DNA of 34,962 nucleotides from CAYUCJ01 sp049282265 (lineage in GTDB: Bacteria; Desulfobacterota; DSM-4660; Desulfatiglandales; Desulfatiglandaceae). The stretch's first letter is position 1, and every line of letters starts with the position of its first letter. Position numbers and translations under genes: made by a program. Below, piece by piece: positions 24,097 to 33,647 of the stretch. The notes under the pieces are model-generated. The model saw nothing but the letters and a program-made list of their open reading frames with translations. It was not told the origin of the DNA and did no database searches. The DNA lies in assembly GCA_049282265.1 (NCBI GenBank), contig JBAPTR010000040.1, positions 1 to 34,962 on the forward strand, in the 5' to 3' direction.

Positions 24097-24753
24097 ATGA
24101 AAAAGAGATTTTGTTTTTTGCTGACGCTGCTTTTCATCCTGGTACTTTTCGGCTGCGCCCAAACCCAGGATGCGGCCAGGACAAAAACAGGCCAGGGAGC
24201 CGTTGTCGGTGCGGCGGCGGGAGCGCTGGCTGGGGCGATCATAGGGCACCAGTCGGGTCACCGGGGAACCGGGGCCGTGATAGGAGGCCTTGCCGGAGCC
24301 GCTGTCGGCGGCGGCATTGGATACAAGTTGGACCAGCGGGCCAAGGAATTGTCGCGGATAAAGGACGCCGAAGTGAGGCGGGAGCAGGACAGGTTGATTG
24401 TAACCATGGCGGAGGCCGTGCTTTTTGACGTAAATTCGGCAGCCCTAAAACCGGGAGCCAAGGACAAGCTCCTGCAGATGGCCGATATCATGGTGCGCTA
24501 CCCCGATGACGATATCCTGGTGAAGGGCCACACCGATACCACGGGATCAGAGCAATACAATCAGGAACTCTCGGAGAGACGTGCAAAGGCAGTCAAGAAT
24601 TTTCTCATCCTCAAGGGTGTTTCCGCCAGGCAGATCACTGCCATTGGATTTGGTGAGACCATGCCGATCGCCTCCAATGATACCAAGGAAGGCCGGCAGA
24701 AGAACAGGCGCGTCGAAATAGAGATAAAACCGCAACCCGGTTCGCCATCGTGA
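24097..24753 (+). CDS. OmpA-family lipoprotein with glycine zipper (YiaD-like)
   Basis: The 218-residue protein has a lipoprotein signal with lipobox LFGC (Cys20), then a glycine-zipper stretch (GAVVGAAAGALAGAIIG, then GAVIGGLAGAAVGGGIGY) that can insert in or pack on membranes, and a C-terminal OmpA domain (LFDVNSAALKPGAKDKL, VKGHTDTTGSEQYNQELSERRA, GFGETMPIASNDTKEGRQKNRRVEI) that binds peptidoglycan. It would tether the outer membrane to the wall. ATG 24097 gives a normal signal start MKKRF and has GGGAG upstream; an alternative ATG lies at 24082. It is convergent with the L-2-hydroxyglutarate oxidase gene. Confidence 0.88.
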   Translation: MKKRFCFLLTLLFILVLFGCAQTQDAARTKTGQGAVVGAAAGALAGAIIGHQSGHRGTGAVIGGLAGAAVGGGIGYKLDQRAKELSRIKDAEVRREQDRLIVTMAEAVLFDVNSAALKPGAKDKLLQMADIMVRYPDDDILVKGHTDTTGSEQYNQELSERRAKAVKNFLILKGVSARQITAIGFGETMPIASNDTKEGRQKNRRVEIEIKPQPGSPS

Positions 24754-24796
24754 CTCTTATGGACTGAGCAACGAAGCGGAGGAGGACCTGGAAGAT

Positions 24797-25969
24797 TTAG
24801 ATCATTTCCTTTACCATGTTGCCGACCTTGTGGGCGATGGCCAGGGACGCGGTCAGGCCCGGGCTGTCGATACCCAGTAAATGGATGAGGCCGGGCCGCA
24901 TCTCATCACGTGTGATGACGAAATCGGGATGTCCTTTGAGTCTCGCCTGCAGACCAGACTGGTGCCACATGAGGTCATCTTTTTTCAACCACGGGAAGAA
25001 AGGGCGGACCGATTCGACGAAGACCTCGGGGGCCACGGATGGCTCTCCCGACGGCTCCCTGTTTTCGGCAGGAATCAGTTTGGGGCCGATGGTTACGGTC
25101 GATCCCAGGGTGGGAGGATAATCCAGGTTTTCAAATGTGGGCGTCAAATGAACACCCACCGTGAAATGGCGGCCGTTCGGGGTAACCACGGCAGTGGGCG
25201 TAGGGTAGATATTCATCCCCGCAAGACGCAATTCAGATCGCTTATGTCCGTAAAACTTGTAGGATTCTCCCCTCACGGGATCCAGTTCAAAAGGAGAGCG
25301 GGGATTGACGGACCTGGCCAGCGTGTCCGCATCAATGCCGCTTGCATTGATCACCACTTCCGCCTTGACCTGATCCCTCTTTCCGTCCGGATATCGGATG
25401 TCCAATCGAATGCGATCACCATCGACCTCCATACCGGTGACGACGGTCCCGGTCAAAAACTGCACACCGTCTTGAGAGGCCAGGGTTTGAAGGCGATAGA
25501 CAAGGGAAACGGGATCGATGATGCCGGCGGAGGGTACCAGAAGAGCGGATGCGGCCTTGATGTTGGGCTCCATCTCCGTCACTTTCTGACCTGGTATCTT
25601 TTCCAGGCCCGGGACACGGTTTTTCCGCCCCTGCTCCAGATAGGAATCCAGGACCTCATCCTCTTTTTTGTTGGCGGCAACCAGGAGTTTCCCGGTATTC
25701 AGGGCCGGCACTCTGTAAAGCGCGCAGAAATCATAGAGCATGCGGTTGCCCTCGACGCAAAGGGCGGCTTTCAGGGGGCGTGTCTTTTGATCGTAATAGA
25801 TGCCGGAATGGATGACTCCGGAGTTGCGGGTGGACTGGTTCTCACCGGTCGTGATTCCAGGGTTCTTTTCAAAGAGGAAAATACCTTCATGGGTCTTTGA
25901 AAGCTCCCAGGCGACGGCACACCCCACCACGCCGCCGCCAATAATCGCTATGGGGATATCGTTGGACAT
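24797..25969 (-). CDS. lhgO: L-2-hydroxyglutarate oxidase (FAD-dependent)
   Basis: The 390-residue flavoprotein belongs to the DAO family. It has the Rossmann dinucleotide motif IIGGGVVGCAVAWEL (9-23), an acidic FEKNPGI that holds the adenosine ribose, and the family-typical TRNSGVIHSGIYY and KAALCVEGNRMLYDFC. The C-terminal half carries RGESYKFYGH and GLIHLLGIDSPGLTASLAIA. LhgO-type enzymes oxidise L-2-hydroxyglutarate to 2-oxoglutarate and pass electrons to the quinone pool. ATG 25969, AAGGAG just upstream. It is the last gene of the four-gene minus-strand unit and follows the threonine aldolase by 26 bases. A related 2-hydroxyacid substrate is possible. Confidence 0.88.
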   Translation of the reverse strand: MSNDIPIAIIGGGVVGCAVAWELSKTHEGIFLFEKNPGITTGENQSTRNSGVIHSGIYYDQKTRPLKAALCVEGNRMLYDFCALYRVPALNTGKLLVAANKKEDEVLDSYLEQGRKNRVPGLEKIPGQKVTEMEPNIKAASALLVPSAGIIDPVSLVYRLQTLASQDGVQFLTGTVVTGMEVDGDRIRLDIRYPDGKRDQVKAEVVINASGIDADTLARSVNPRSPFELDPVRGESYKFYGHKRSELRLAGMNIYPTPTAVVTPNGRHFTVGVHLTPTFENLDYPPTLGSTVTIGPKLIPAENREPSGEPSVAPEVFVESVRPFFPWLKKDDLMWHQSGLQARLKGHPDFVITRDEMRPGLIHLLGIDSPGLTASLAIAHKVGNMVKEMI

Positions 25970-25995
25970 TTAAGCTCCTTAATCTCCTGTGCTCT

Positions 25996-27029
<1,034 letters not shown>

Positions 27030-27033
<4 letters not shown>

Positions 27034-28895
27034 GATGCAAAACTCTCGTCCATGATCTCCACTGGAGACAGGTCCCTGCTCTTGATCGCCTTGGCGGAGG
27101 CCTCCACCTCAGGGAGAACATTCTTGATGAAATACCTGGCGCCGGTGATCTTGCCTGAGTAGAATGCGGCGTCTTTGCTCTCCTTGATGAACGCCTTCCA
27201 TTGGGCCCGGTCCGATGGGTCCGCACCTTTCTCCCCGGCCAGGGAATCAAGTTTCTCTTTGGCCACCCCGGCCTCCCAGAGCAGGAGCCATCCCGAGATT
27301 ACCTTGCCCATCATCATGAGGAAAGGATAGGCACTGCAGATGGGAATGAGAAAATTTCCCTCTCCCGCGCACCCGGCGAAGAAAAAACCCACCTCCCCGA
27401 GGGTGTTGACCGCTCCTTGGACATCGGCTGAAAGATCATCTAACCCGGGGTTGTCTTTGTACCTGGCGACCGTTGCATTCATCTCTCCAAGGAGCGCCGT
27501 GAATGAAGCCCCGTTCCTGCGGGGGAGCTTCCGGACCACCAGGTCCAGGGCCTGTATGCCGCTGGTGCCTTCATAGATGGAGGCGATCTTCTCGTCGCGC
27601 AGGATCTGCTCCACCGGGTAGTCCGCGCAATAGCCGTATCCTCCGTAGACCTGGATGGCCGTCTCCGTCACCCTGAAGCCGGTATCCGAATTGTAGGCCT
27701 TGCAGACGGGGGTCAGAATTTCCAGGATGCCCAGCCATTTCTCTTTTTCAGCCCCATTTTCTTCGCTCACCTCCCTGTCCGCGCAAAGTGCTGTGTAGTA
27801 GAGGAAGGCCCGCATGCTCTCCACGTTGGATTTCATCCAGAGGAGCATCCTGCGGACATCCGGGTGTTGTATAATGGGGACCCGTGGTGATAGTGGGTCC
27901 TTGAATTGGGTGATTGAAGAGCCCTGCAGCCTCTCTTTGGCGTACTGGAGCGCGTGCAGGTAGGCCAGGGAGGCGCTGGACTCCCCCTGGAGCCCCACTG
28001 CGATGCGTGCCTCGTTCATCATCTGGAACATGACCTTCATGCCCTTCCCCTCTTGCCCAAGGAGTTCCGCGTAGCAATCCCCGTTGTCCCCGAAGTTCAA
28101 AAGGCAGGTGGCACTGCCGTGAATCCCCATCTTTTCTTCGATCTTGGCCACCTCGAAGTCATTGCGCCTGCCCAGGCTTCCGTCATCATTGACCAGGTAC
28201 TTGGGCACGAGAAATATGGAAATGCCCTCTGTGCCGGGAAGGTCCCCTTCTATGCGGGCGAGCACGGGGTGGATGATGTTCTCGGTGAGGTCATGGTCCC
28301 CGGCGGTAATAAAGATCTTTGTCCCCTGGATCCTGTAGGTACCGTCCGGCATTCGCACTGCCTTTGTGCTCAGGTTGCCCACATCGGACCCGGCGTTGGG
28401 CTCGGTGAGACACATGGTTCCCGCCCATTTGCCGGCGAACATTTTTTCAAGGTATCTTTCTTTCTGCTCCTCCGTCCCGTAGGTTTCAATGAGGTGGGCG
28501 GCCATTTCGCTGAGGCCCGGGTAACAGAGAAAGGAAAAATTGTGGACAAACCAGTCCTTTGCAGCCACCGACATCACATAGGGAAGACCCTGCCCGCCCG
28601 CCTCCTGGGAATAGCTCATGCCGACCCAGCCCCCTTCGGAGTAGAGCCTGTAACACCTGTGAAAGGACTTCGGGACAAACACCTGCCCCTCTTCAAGCCG
28701 GCATCCTTCCCGGTCCCCTTCAACCAGCGTCGGGAAGATCTCGTTGACGGCGAACTTTTGGGCCTCTGTAAGGATCATGCCGAACAGGTCTCTGGAAAAT
28801 TCCTGAAACATGGGCTTTTCGCAGAGCCGTTCCACCCCGAGCATTTCAAAGAGCAGGAATTCCTGGTCCCGTTCATCCAGGATTAAATTGGCCAT
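27030..28895 (-). CDS. Acyl-CoA dehydrogenase, long form (DmdC/AcdA-like)
   Basis: At 621 residues this is longer than standard acyl-CoA dehydrogenases and matches the group with an extra C-terminal helical domain. Visible are the FAD/substrate loop MCLTEPNAGSDVGNLST (161-177), GTKIFITAGDHDLT, the EEKMGIHGSATCLLNFGD segment, the CoA-side QVYGGYGYCADYPVEQILRD and the catalytic Glu442 in YEGTSGIQALDLV. The enzyme oxidises an acyl-CoA to the enoyl-CoA and would pass electrons to ETF; the acyl substrate is not predictable. ATG 28895 has AGGAGGT 5-6 bases ahead. It follows the nitroreductase gene by 15 bases and overlaps ltaE by 4. No ETF genes are in the window. Confidence 0.93.
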
Positions 28896-28910
28896 TGCGT
28901 ACCTCCTTAA

Positions 28911-29441
28911 TCACCTGCTGCCAAAGTTGTTCAGATGGACTTTATCATAGGGAAGGGTTTCCTTTTCGTGGGGTGCCTTTTCCTCGTCCGGGTATCCCAC
29001 GGCGATCATGGAAAGGACCTTCAGGTCGGAAGGCAACCCCAGGACCTCGGCGATGAAGCCTTCGGCCGGTTCAGTCCCCTGGTGCATCCTCTCACGGATC
29101 TGGATCCAGCAACTCCCGAGATCCAATGAAGCGGCCGCCAGATGGATAATAATAGAGGCGATGGAGGCATCCTCCACCCAGATGTCGGATTTTTTGGGGT
29201 CGGCACAGACCACGATCCCCAAAGGGGCCCCCTTGATGAACATGGAACCGTGTTCCTTGGCCCGGCCGAGCTTCTGAAGGATGTCCTGGTCCGTCACCAC
29301 GACAAATTCCCAGGGGGTTCGCCCGATGGATGACGGAGCCCGCAACGCGGCCTCGATCAGCTTGTCAATCTTTTCAGGCTCGACCTTCTTGTCCTGGTAC
29401 TTGCGGATACTTCTTCTTTTCTCCAACAGAGATAACAACAT
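28911..29441 (-). CDS. Nitroreductase family NAD(P)H-dependent FMN protein
   Basis: The 176-residue flavoprotein starts MLLSLLEKRRSIRKYQDKKV, the FMN-phosphate-binding RRSIR motif of the family, then has ALRAPSSIGRTPWEFVVVTD, an AAASLDLGSCWIQIRER segment and VLSMIAVGYPDEEKAPHEK near the end. Such proteins reduce nitro groups, quinones or enones with NAD(P)H. I chose ATG 29441 because AAGGAG lies 8 bases upstream and the longer frame adds 116 residues unlike the family. It is the first gene of a four-gene unit leading into the acyl-CoA dehydrogenase; an enoyl/enone reductase-like role beside beta-oxidation is possible but unproven. Confidence 0.87.
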   Translation of the reverse strand: MLLSLLEKRRSIRKYQDKKVEPEKIDKLIEAALRAPSSIGRTPWEFVVVTDQDILQKLGRAKEHGSMFIKGAPLGIVVCADPKKSDIWVEDASIASIIIHLAAASLDLGSCWIQIRERMHQGTEPAEGFIAEVLGLPSDLKVLSMIAVGYPDEEKAPHEKETLPYDKVHLNNFGSR

Positions 29442-29508
29442 GACATCACTCCTTTTATTGTTACTGATTATTGTTAATGAGGCCTTTTCCAATTCACTCG
29501 GCATGGAA

Positions 29509-30279
29509 TCAGGCCAGCTTCTTGTACTGCTTGAATAAGAGCAAACCTCCCCAGACAAATGAAACGATGAATACGAGCGTGCCCATGACGACGGCCATTT
29601 TTGCCAGGAAATGATCATACCTGAGAAGTCCCATTTCCGCCAGGATGAATTCCCAATCGTGAAAACCGTAGGGAGATGAATGGCCCACATTCCCCCCGAG
29701 AAGAGGCAGGGTGAGTGACCTGGCGTCGTTGATATAGGGTGCCAGATCGAAAAGATTTTCTCCAAACCACCAGAGTGAGACGGAGGCACCGAAAGGATCC
29801 CGCGTCTGGATCAGCAGAACGCCAAGGCAAACCAATGGCATCAGGAGCTGTCCAAGGCTCCCTCCCAGAGAAGTCATAAATCGACCAAATGGACGAAAGA
29901 TAATGTGCCCGAACTCGTGAAAAGGCAGGTTCACGAAGTGCATGAGAGATCTGCCCACCTTATTGCTTTCAATGGGTGCAATGACAAAGGTTATCCCCCA
30001 GACGAGGATAATGAGGAATGTAATGATCCTGCCGGCGAAATAGAGCCGGTTGACAGGTGATCGCGTGAAAAAGAGCAGGCTGAAGAGGTTGGTTGCCGAT
30101 TGATCCGCAGTTTCAGAAATGTCTTCCCCTGTGGTTTCTGAAGTCTTGGAATGGCTTTTCTTCGCCCTCTTGTATTTTTCGAAGAGGAGTCCGCAGCGTA
30201 CACATTCCGTGTTGGCGGCGTCTTGCTCGAATTTGCATTTGGGACAGTGCAGGGTGTCCTGTTCCATAATGGTTTTCAA
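29509..30279 (-). CDS. Zinc-ribbon membrane protein with HExxH motif (M50-like)
   Basis: The 256-residue protein joins an N-terminal zinc ribbon (C12-x2-C15, C26-x2-C29) and a charged linker to a membrane part of about five helices (85-102, 135-157, 160s, 226-250). Helix 2 begins with NLPFHEFGHIIF, an HExxH site (His121, Glu122, His125) typical of site-2-type membrane metalloproteases, and ENLFDLAPY (174-182) could supply the third ligand. It is therefore a candidate intramembrane protease, but shorter than classical RseP and without a PDZ domain. Start: TTG 30279 has GAGG 4 bases upstream; ATG 30267 is the alternative, with a poorer site. It stands between the nitroreductase operon and the transposase gene. 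Substrate unknown. Confidence 0.7.
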   Translation of the reverse strand: MKTIMEQDTLHCPKCKFEQDAANTECVRCGLLFEKYKRAKKSHSKTSETTGEDISETADQSATNLFSLLFFTRSPVNRLYFAGRIITFLIILVWGITFVIAPIESNKVGRSLMHFVNLPFHEFGHIIFRPFGRFMTSLGGSLGQLLMPLVCLGVLLIQTRDPFGASVSLWWFGENLFDLAPYINDARSLTLPLLGGNVGHSSPYGFHDWEFILAEMGLLRYDHFLAKMAVVMGTLVFIVSFVWGGLLLFKQYKKLA

Positions 30280-30534
30280 CGTTCCTCAAGATATCCGATA
30301 GTATTTCAGGATCGCCCATTCAAACAGCTTGGAGGGCAGTATCCTTTTTAGACCAACCGCAGTCGATTGGGTTCCATAGGAACGCATCATACAACAATCA
30401 ATCGTGGGGTCAAGCCCCTGTAGGGATCTGAAAACATGGTGGGAAATTCTTCACAGCTCAGCTTTAAAAGCGGAAGTGCGAGGAAGGTGAGTGGCAACCG
30501 GAACAAGAAAATAAAACACGGGGGACAGACCTCG

Positions 30535-31560
30535 TTAGAGAAGGTGACGTTGGAGGGGCAATTGGTAATGATTGGAGCGTGCAATCGTTTCGCCTCGCTT
30601 AGCGGCATACCCAACTCCGGGCACACTCATTCCCAAGCGCCCGGCCAACTCCGTCAAAGACAATCCCAGACCGTTTACCGCCCAATAGCAGAGCAGACTT
30701 CTGGCCAGGACCTTCTTTTTCTGTTTTCCCTTTGAGACGATTTCATCGGGTTGCATACGGAATATCCGGCCGATGCCTTCGATCAGACGATTCAGATCAT
30801 AACCCTGCCGGAGCAAATTATTGTGATGTTCATGCCGTTTTGCCGCTCGGGGAAAAATCTCATCTGCAAATCCCGAGTCTCCAAGGATCCTTTCATCCGT
30901 CTTGACTTGGCCTTCCCACTTGGGTCGGGACGCCTGAAGCGGTGACCGGTCACCCAGATTGCGAAGCAGTCCAAATCCAATCAAATCGGTTGGTAGATTC
31001 CGATTGAGGCCTGCTTCGACATATGAAAAATAGGCCTCCCGGGCGGTTTTTCGGGTGCTTCCAAAACGGTCAAGAACAAAGTCCATGTGCTGCCACCGCC
31101 CCTGGACCGTGCCCATCAATATGCCATGCCCGCTGTAATGATAGTTCTCGAGTTCTTGTAGACCGGAAACAAGCCCCGACCAGAGCGGAGTGAGGTGGAT
31201 GTACCGAACCAACTCTCTCAGGTAGACATCCTCCTGGAAGACAATGGACTTATAGCGATTCCGAAAAAGCCGGCCCCGACGTCCGTGACGGTGATTGAAC
31301 GAAACAACATAGCCGGTGAGCAATCTCATCATGAGAGTGGGCAGGGGGGTGAGACTACCCGACTTGAACAGAAAATGGGCATGGCTGGGAAGTAGTGCCC
31401 ATGCATAACACAAGGTCCCGGTTTCTGAGAGTAGTGCAGAGAGGCGATTCAGGAAGTTTTCACGATCATCGTTGTCCGTGAAGACCTCCTGGTCTTCTAT
31501 CCCCCGGATCAAGACGTGGTGCAGGAGGCCGGGGGCATCTAATCGCGCTGACCTGGGCAT
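30535..31560 (-). CDS. REP-associated-type Y1 transposase (RAYT/TnpA-REP family)
   Basis: The 341-residue protein has an N-terminal Y1 HUH-nuclease domain: PRSARLDAPGLLHHVLIRG, the metal-binding His60-x-His62 in LLPSHAHFLF, RRGRLFRNRYKS, and the YLRELVRYIHLTP segment that carries the catalytic tyrosine region. A C-terminal DnaA-like helix-turn-helix (ARSLLCYWAVNGLGLSLTELAGRLGMSVPGV) is added, a common extension in deltaproteobacterial members. These enzymes act on palindromic REP sequences rather than on their own ends. ATG 31560; a 10-bp palindrome CTACATGTAG (31566-31575) lies just upstream. GGGGGACAGACCTCGTT (about 30521-30537), a sequence often seen beside such genes, overlaps its 3' end. 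No frameshift is present, so it may be active. Confidence 0.85.
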   Translation of the reverse strand: MPRSARLDAPGLLHHVLIRGIEDQEVFTDNDDRENFLNRLSALLSETGTLCYAWALLPSHAHFLFKSGSLTPLPTLMMRLLTGYVVSFNHRHGRRGRLFRNRYKSIVFQEDVYLRELVRYIHLTPLWSGLVSGLQELENYHYSGHGILMGTVQGRWQHMDFVLDRFGSTRKTAREAYFSYVEAGLNRNLPTDLIGFGLLRNLGDRSPLQASRPKWEGQVKTDERILGDSGFADEIFPRAAKRHEHHNNLLRQGYDLNRLIEGIGRIFRMQPDEIVSKGKQKKKVLARSLLCYWAVNGLGLSLTELAGRLGMSVPGVGYAAKRGETIARSNHYQLPLQRHLL

Positions 31561-31641
31561 GCCTCTACATGTAGGTCATTTTTTCTACAGTGTCAACCGG
31601 TATTTTAAGGCTGTCCCAATTTGCTCGGAGAGCAACCCGGC

Positions 31642-32502
31642 TTAACCGGATGATGTTTGCGCATATGATGGGCGCAAGGACTCCTCGCTGATCTTGAATC
31701 TTTCCTGGATTCTCTGGAGCGAAACGATCCTTCCTTTACGTGAAGAAGGTGTCAGGAAGGACTTGAGTTTGGCCTCCAGAACCCGCGGATTCAGTTCTGT
31801 CGCGATGGCAATAATGCCCTCCATGATGATTTTCTGTAAGAGGAGTTCCTGGCTTGTTCTGTCCGCGATTTTTGTCTCAAAAGGGCGAAACAAAAAGTTG
31901 GAAAGAATGATACCATAAAGGGTTGAGGTGAGAGCGATGGGGATCGTGGCCAGAATATTGGCTGTATTGGCTGCACCCGCTATCATACCGATGAGCCCGA
32001 TAATACTGCCCACGATCCCAAAGGACGGACACAGTTCAGCCATGGTTCTCAAAACCCGTTCTGATTCAGAGCGCCGCAATTTGAAAAAATACATTTCGGT
32101 GCAGAGAATTTCCCTGATCTGATCTCTTTGATACCCGTCGACCAGTAGTCCAAGTGACCGGCGCAGAAATAGAAGTGACGTCTCTCCCTCATCCTCTTCC
32201 AGGGAAAGGACACCCCTCATCTTGCTCTTGACTGATAGATCGACCAGGATTTCGACAATTTCATCAGGTGCTTTAACGGATTTGCGGTAGGAACTCTTTA
32301 AAATCTTGCAGACGATCATGAGACGCTTGCCGGAAAAACCGATCAGGGTGGCCCCAAACGTACCGCCCGCCACAATAAGGAATCCTATGAGATTGAAATA
32401 CAAGCCAAGGTTCCCCGCCATTAGAAACCCCAATGCAAAAAGGATGATGCAAATGAAAACAGCCAGCTTGGTGTTGTTTTCCATCCATTTTTGTCTAATC
32501 AT
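31642..32502 (-). CDS. MotA-like stator/proton-channel protein
   Basis: The 286-residue protein has the MotA layout: two N-terminal helices (about 12-30 and 33-53, with GGTFGATLIGF), a cytoplasmic loop of about 100 residues with charged FLRRSLGLLVDG and KLRRSESERVLRTMAE, and two further helices (155-175 with CPSFGIVGSIIGLIGMI, 181-204 with IPIALTSTLYGIILSNFLF). Pro159 and Pro188 correspond in place to the conserved channel prolines. A long C-terminal cytoplasmic tail (about 210-286) ends SYAQTSSG. ATG 32502 is chosen over a TTG 30 bases upstream because AAGGAG precedes it by 9 bases. It lies 38 bases downstream of the motB-like gene, the reverse of the usual order. Ion specificity is not clear. 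Confidence 0.85.
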   Translation of the reverse strand: MIRQKWMENNTKLAVFICIILFALGFLMAGNLGLYFNLIGFLIVAGGTFGATLIGFSGKRLMIVCKILKSSYRKSVKAPDEIVEILVDLSVKSKMRGVLSLEEDEGETSLLFLRRSLGLLVDGYQRDQIREILCTEMYFFKLRRSESERVLRTMAELCPSFGIVGSIIGLIGMIAGAANTANILATIPIALTSTLYGIILSNFLFRPFETKIADRTSQELLLQKIIMEGIIAIATELNPRVLEAKLKSFLTPSSRKGRIVSLQRIQERFKISEESLRPSYAQTSSG

Positions 32503-32540
32503 GTCCTTGCTCTCCTTAATGCTGTCAGTCAAAGAAGTTC

Positions 32541-33302
32541 TTATAATCCGGTCTTGTTTTCCACATAGGTTTTGGACCTATCAAGACCGGCCACAGGTTG
32601 CGCTTTGGTGATCATTATCTCAACGCGTCGATTTACAGCTCGATTTTCATCAGAGGTATTGGATCGGAGAGGATGGGTATCAGCGTAACCGCTTACACAG
32701 AATCTCTCCGCAGGGATATGCATTTGTTCTATAAGAAATCTGGCGACCGCGGATGCTCGTGCTGTGGAAAGCTCCCAATTACTCGGAAAATGTTCAGTGT
32801 GAATAGGGATATCATCCGTATGCCCGGCCAGATTCACAAGATATGGAGTCCTTCGAAGAATTGTCGCTACCTGTGTAAGGGCCTCGACAGCTCCGGGCCT
32901 CAAATCGGCGTTTCCCGTGTCAAAGAGCAAATCACTGGTCAAGAGAATCTTGACCGCTTTGTCCGGGATGAGTTCCACGGAGGCGAGCCTCTCCATGCCG
33001 TCTATTAGGAAGGCGTTTCTGCTCAGATCATAAATTTGTGCAATGCTGGAAACACTTTCACTATCTGCGGATGAAATAACTTGGTTCTTAGAGGAGGCAT
33101 AGACATACATGACGGCGAAAAGAATAAACATGGTCATCATCAAATCAGACCATGGGACATGCCATTCGGACCCACGCCGCACTTCTTTCTGATGAAATAT
33201 CTGTTCAAAGGATGAGGAGTGAAATCGCTCCCCCGCTTCTGCCTCGACAATACCTTCGTACGGTCCTTCAAACGGATTTGTTTCCAGATAGTCCCAATTC
33301 AT
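32541..33302 (-). CDS. MotB-like stator protein with OmpA peptidoglycan-binding domain
   Basis: The 253-residue protein has an unusually long 47-residue acidic N-terminus, one membrane helix (51-69, WSDLMMTMFILFAVMYVYA) with Asp53 at the position of the essential ion-carrying aspartate of MotB, and a C-terminal OmpA domain (LLFDTGNADLRPGAVEAL, LAGHTDDIPIHT, SNWELSTARASAVARFL, VSGYADTHPLRSN, NRAVNRRVEIMI) for anchoring to the cell wall. With the MotA-like protein it would form a peptidoglycan-anchored ion channel that drives a motor or other work. ATG 33302 has only a weak GGGTGA ahead. No flagellar genes are in the window, so a second stator set or a non-flagellar motor are both possible. Confidence 0.87.
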   Translation of the reverse strand: MNWDYLETNPFEGPYEGIVEAEAGERFHSSSFEQIFHQKEVRRGSEWHVPWSDLMMTMFILFAVMYVYASSKNQVISSADSESVSSIAQIYDLSRNAFLIDGMERLASVELIPDKAVKILLTSDLLFDTGNADLRPGAVEALTQVATILRRTPYLVNLAGHTDDIPIHTEHFPSNWELSTARASAVARFLIEQMHIPAERFCVSGYADTHPLRSNTSDENRAVNRRVEIMITKAQPVAGLDRSKTYVENKTGL

Positions 33303-33647
33303 GAATCACCCATCGGTGTGCAACATTCTCAGATCCAAAAAAAATAACTGTTTGAAAGTAATGAAACGTAAGCAATGAACCCCTTCACATGCGTGCATCA
33401 TGCCAATGGTTAGTATGGCATGCAACATATTGAATTATATAATGGATTTCCTATGCTAGGAAAGGCTGCTGAATCAGTCTGGGAATTATTTTCCCGGAAA
33501 CTTGACGGAGTTGGGAAAGATTTGCTCTATTAAGGCCTCAAGAGCCACCAGATGGGCCGGTAATTCACTATATGGAGGAGAAAACAACGCGGATGGTTCT
33601 GTCAGTTATCTGAATGCCAGATAGGACGCCACCCCACATTCTCAACG
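33303..33647. other. Intergenic region without recognisable gene
   Basis: The 345 bases between the motB-like gene and the cysteine-rich membrane protein gene hold the short inverted repeat CATGCCA/TGGCATG (33399-33422) and a GGGAA/TTCCC hairpin near 33480-33496. Nothing else was recognised; the promoter of the stator pair presumably lies here. Confidence 0.4.

Noticed and set aside
27954..28886. Plus-strand frame of 310 codons inside the acyl-CoA dehydrogenase gene
   Set aside because: Antisense to a well-supported enzyme gene; no recognisable domain.
31642..33302. Zorya-type anti-phage ZorAB system
   Set aside because: The MotA/MotB-like pair invites the idea, but the MotA-like protein lacks the very long ZorA tail, the order is reversed, and no ZorC, ZorD or ZorE-like gene is nearby; the neighbours are a transposase and a membrane protein.
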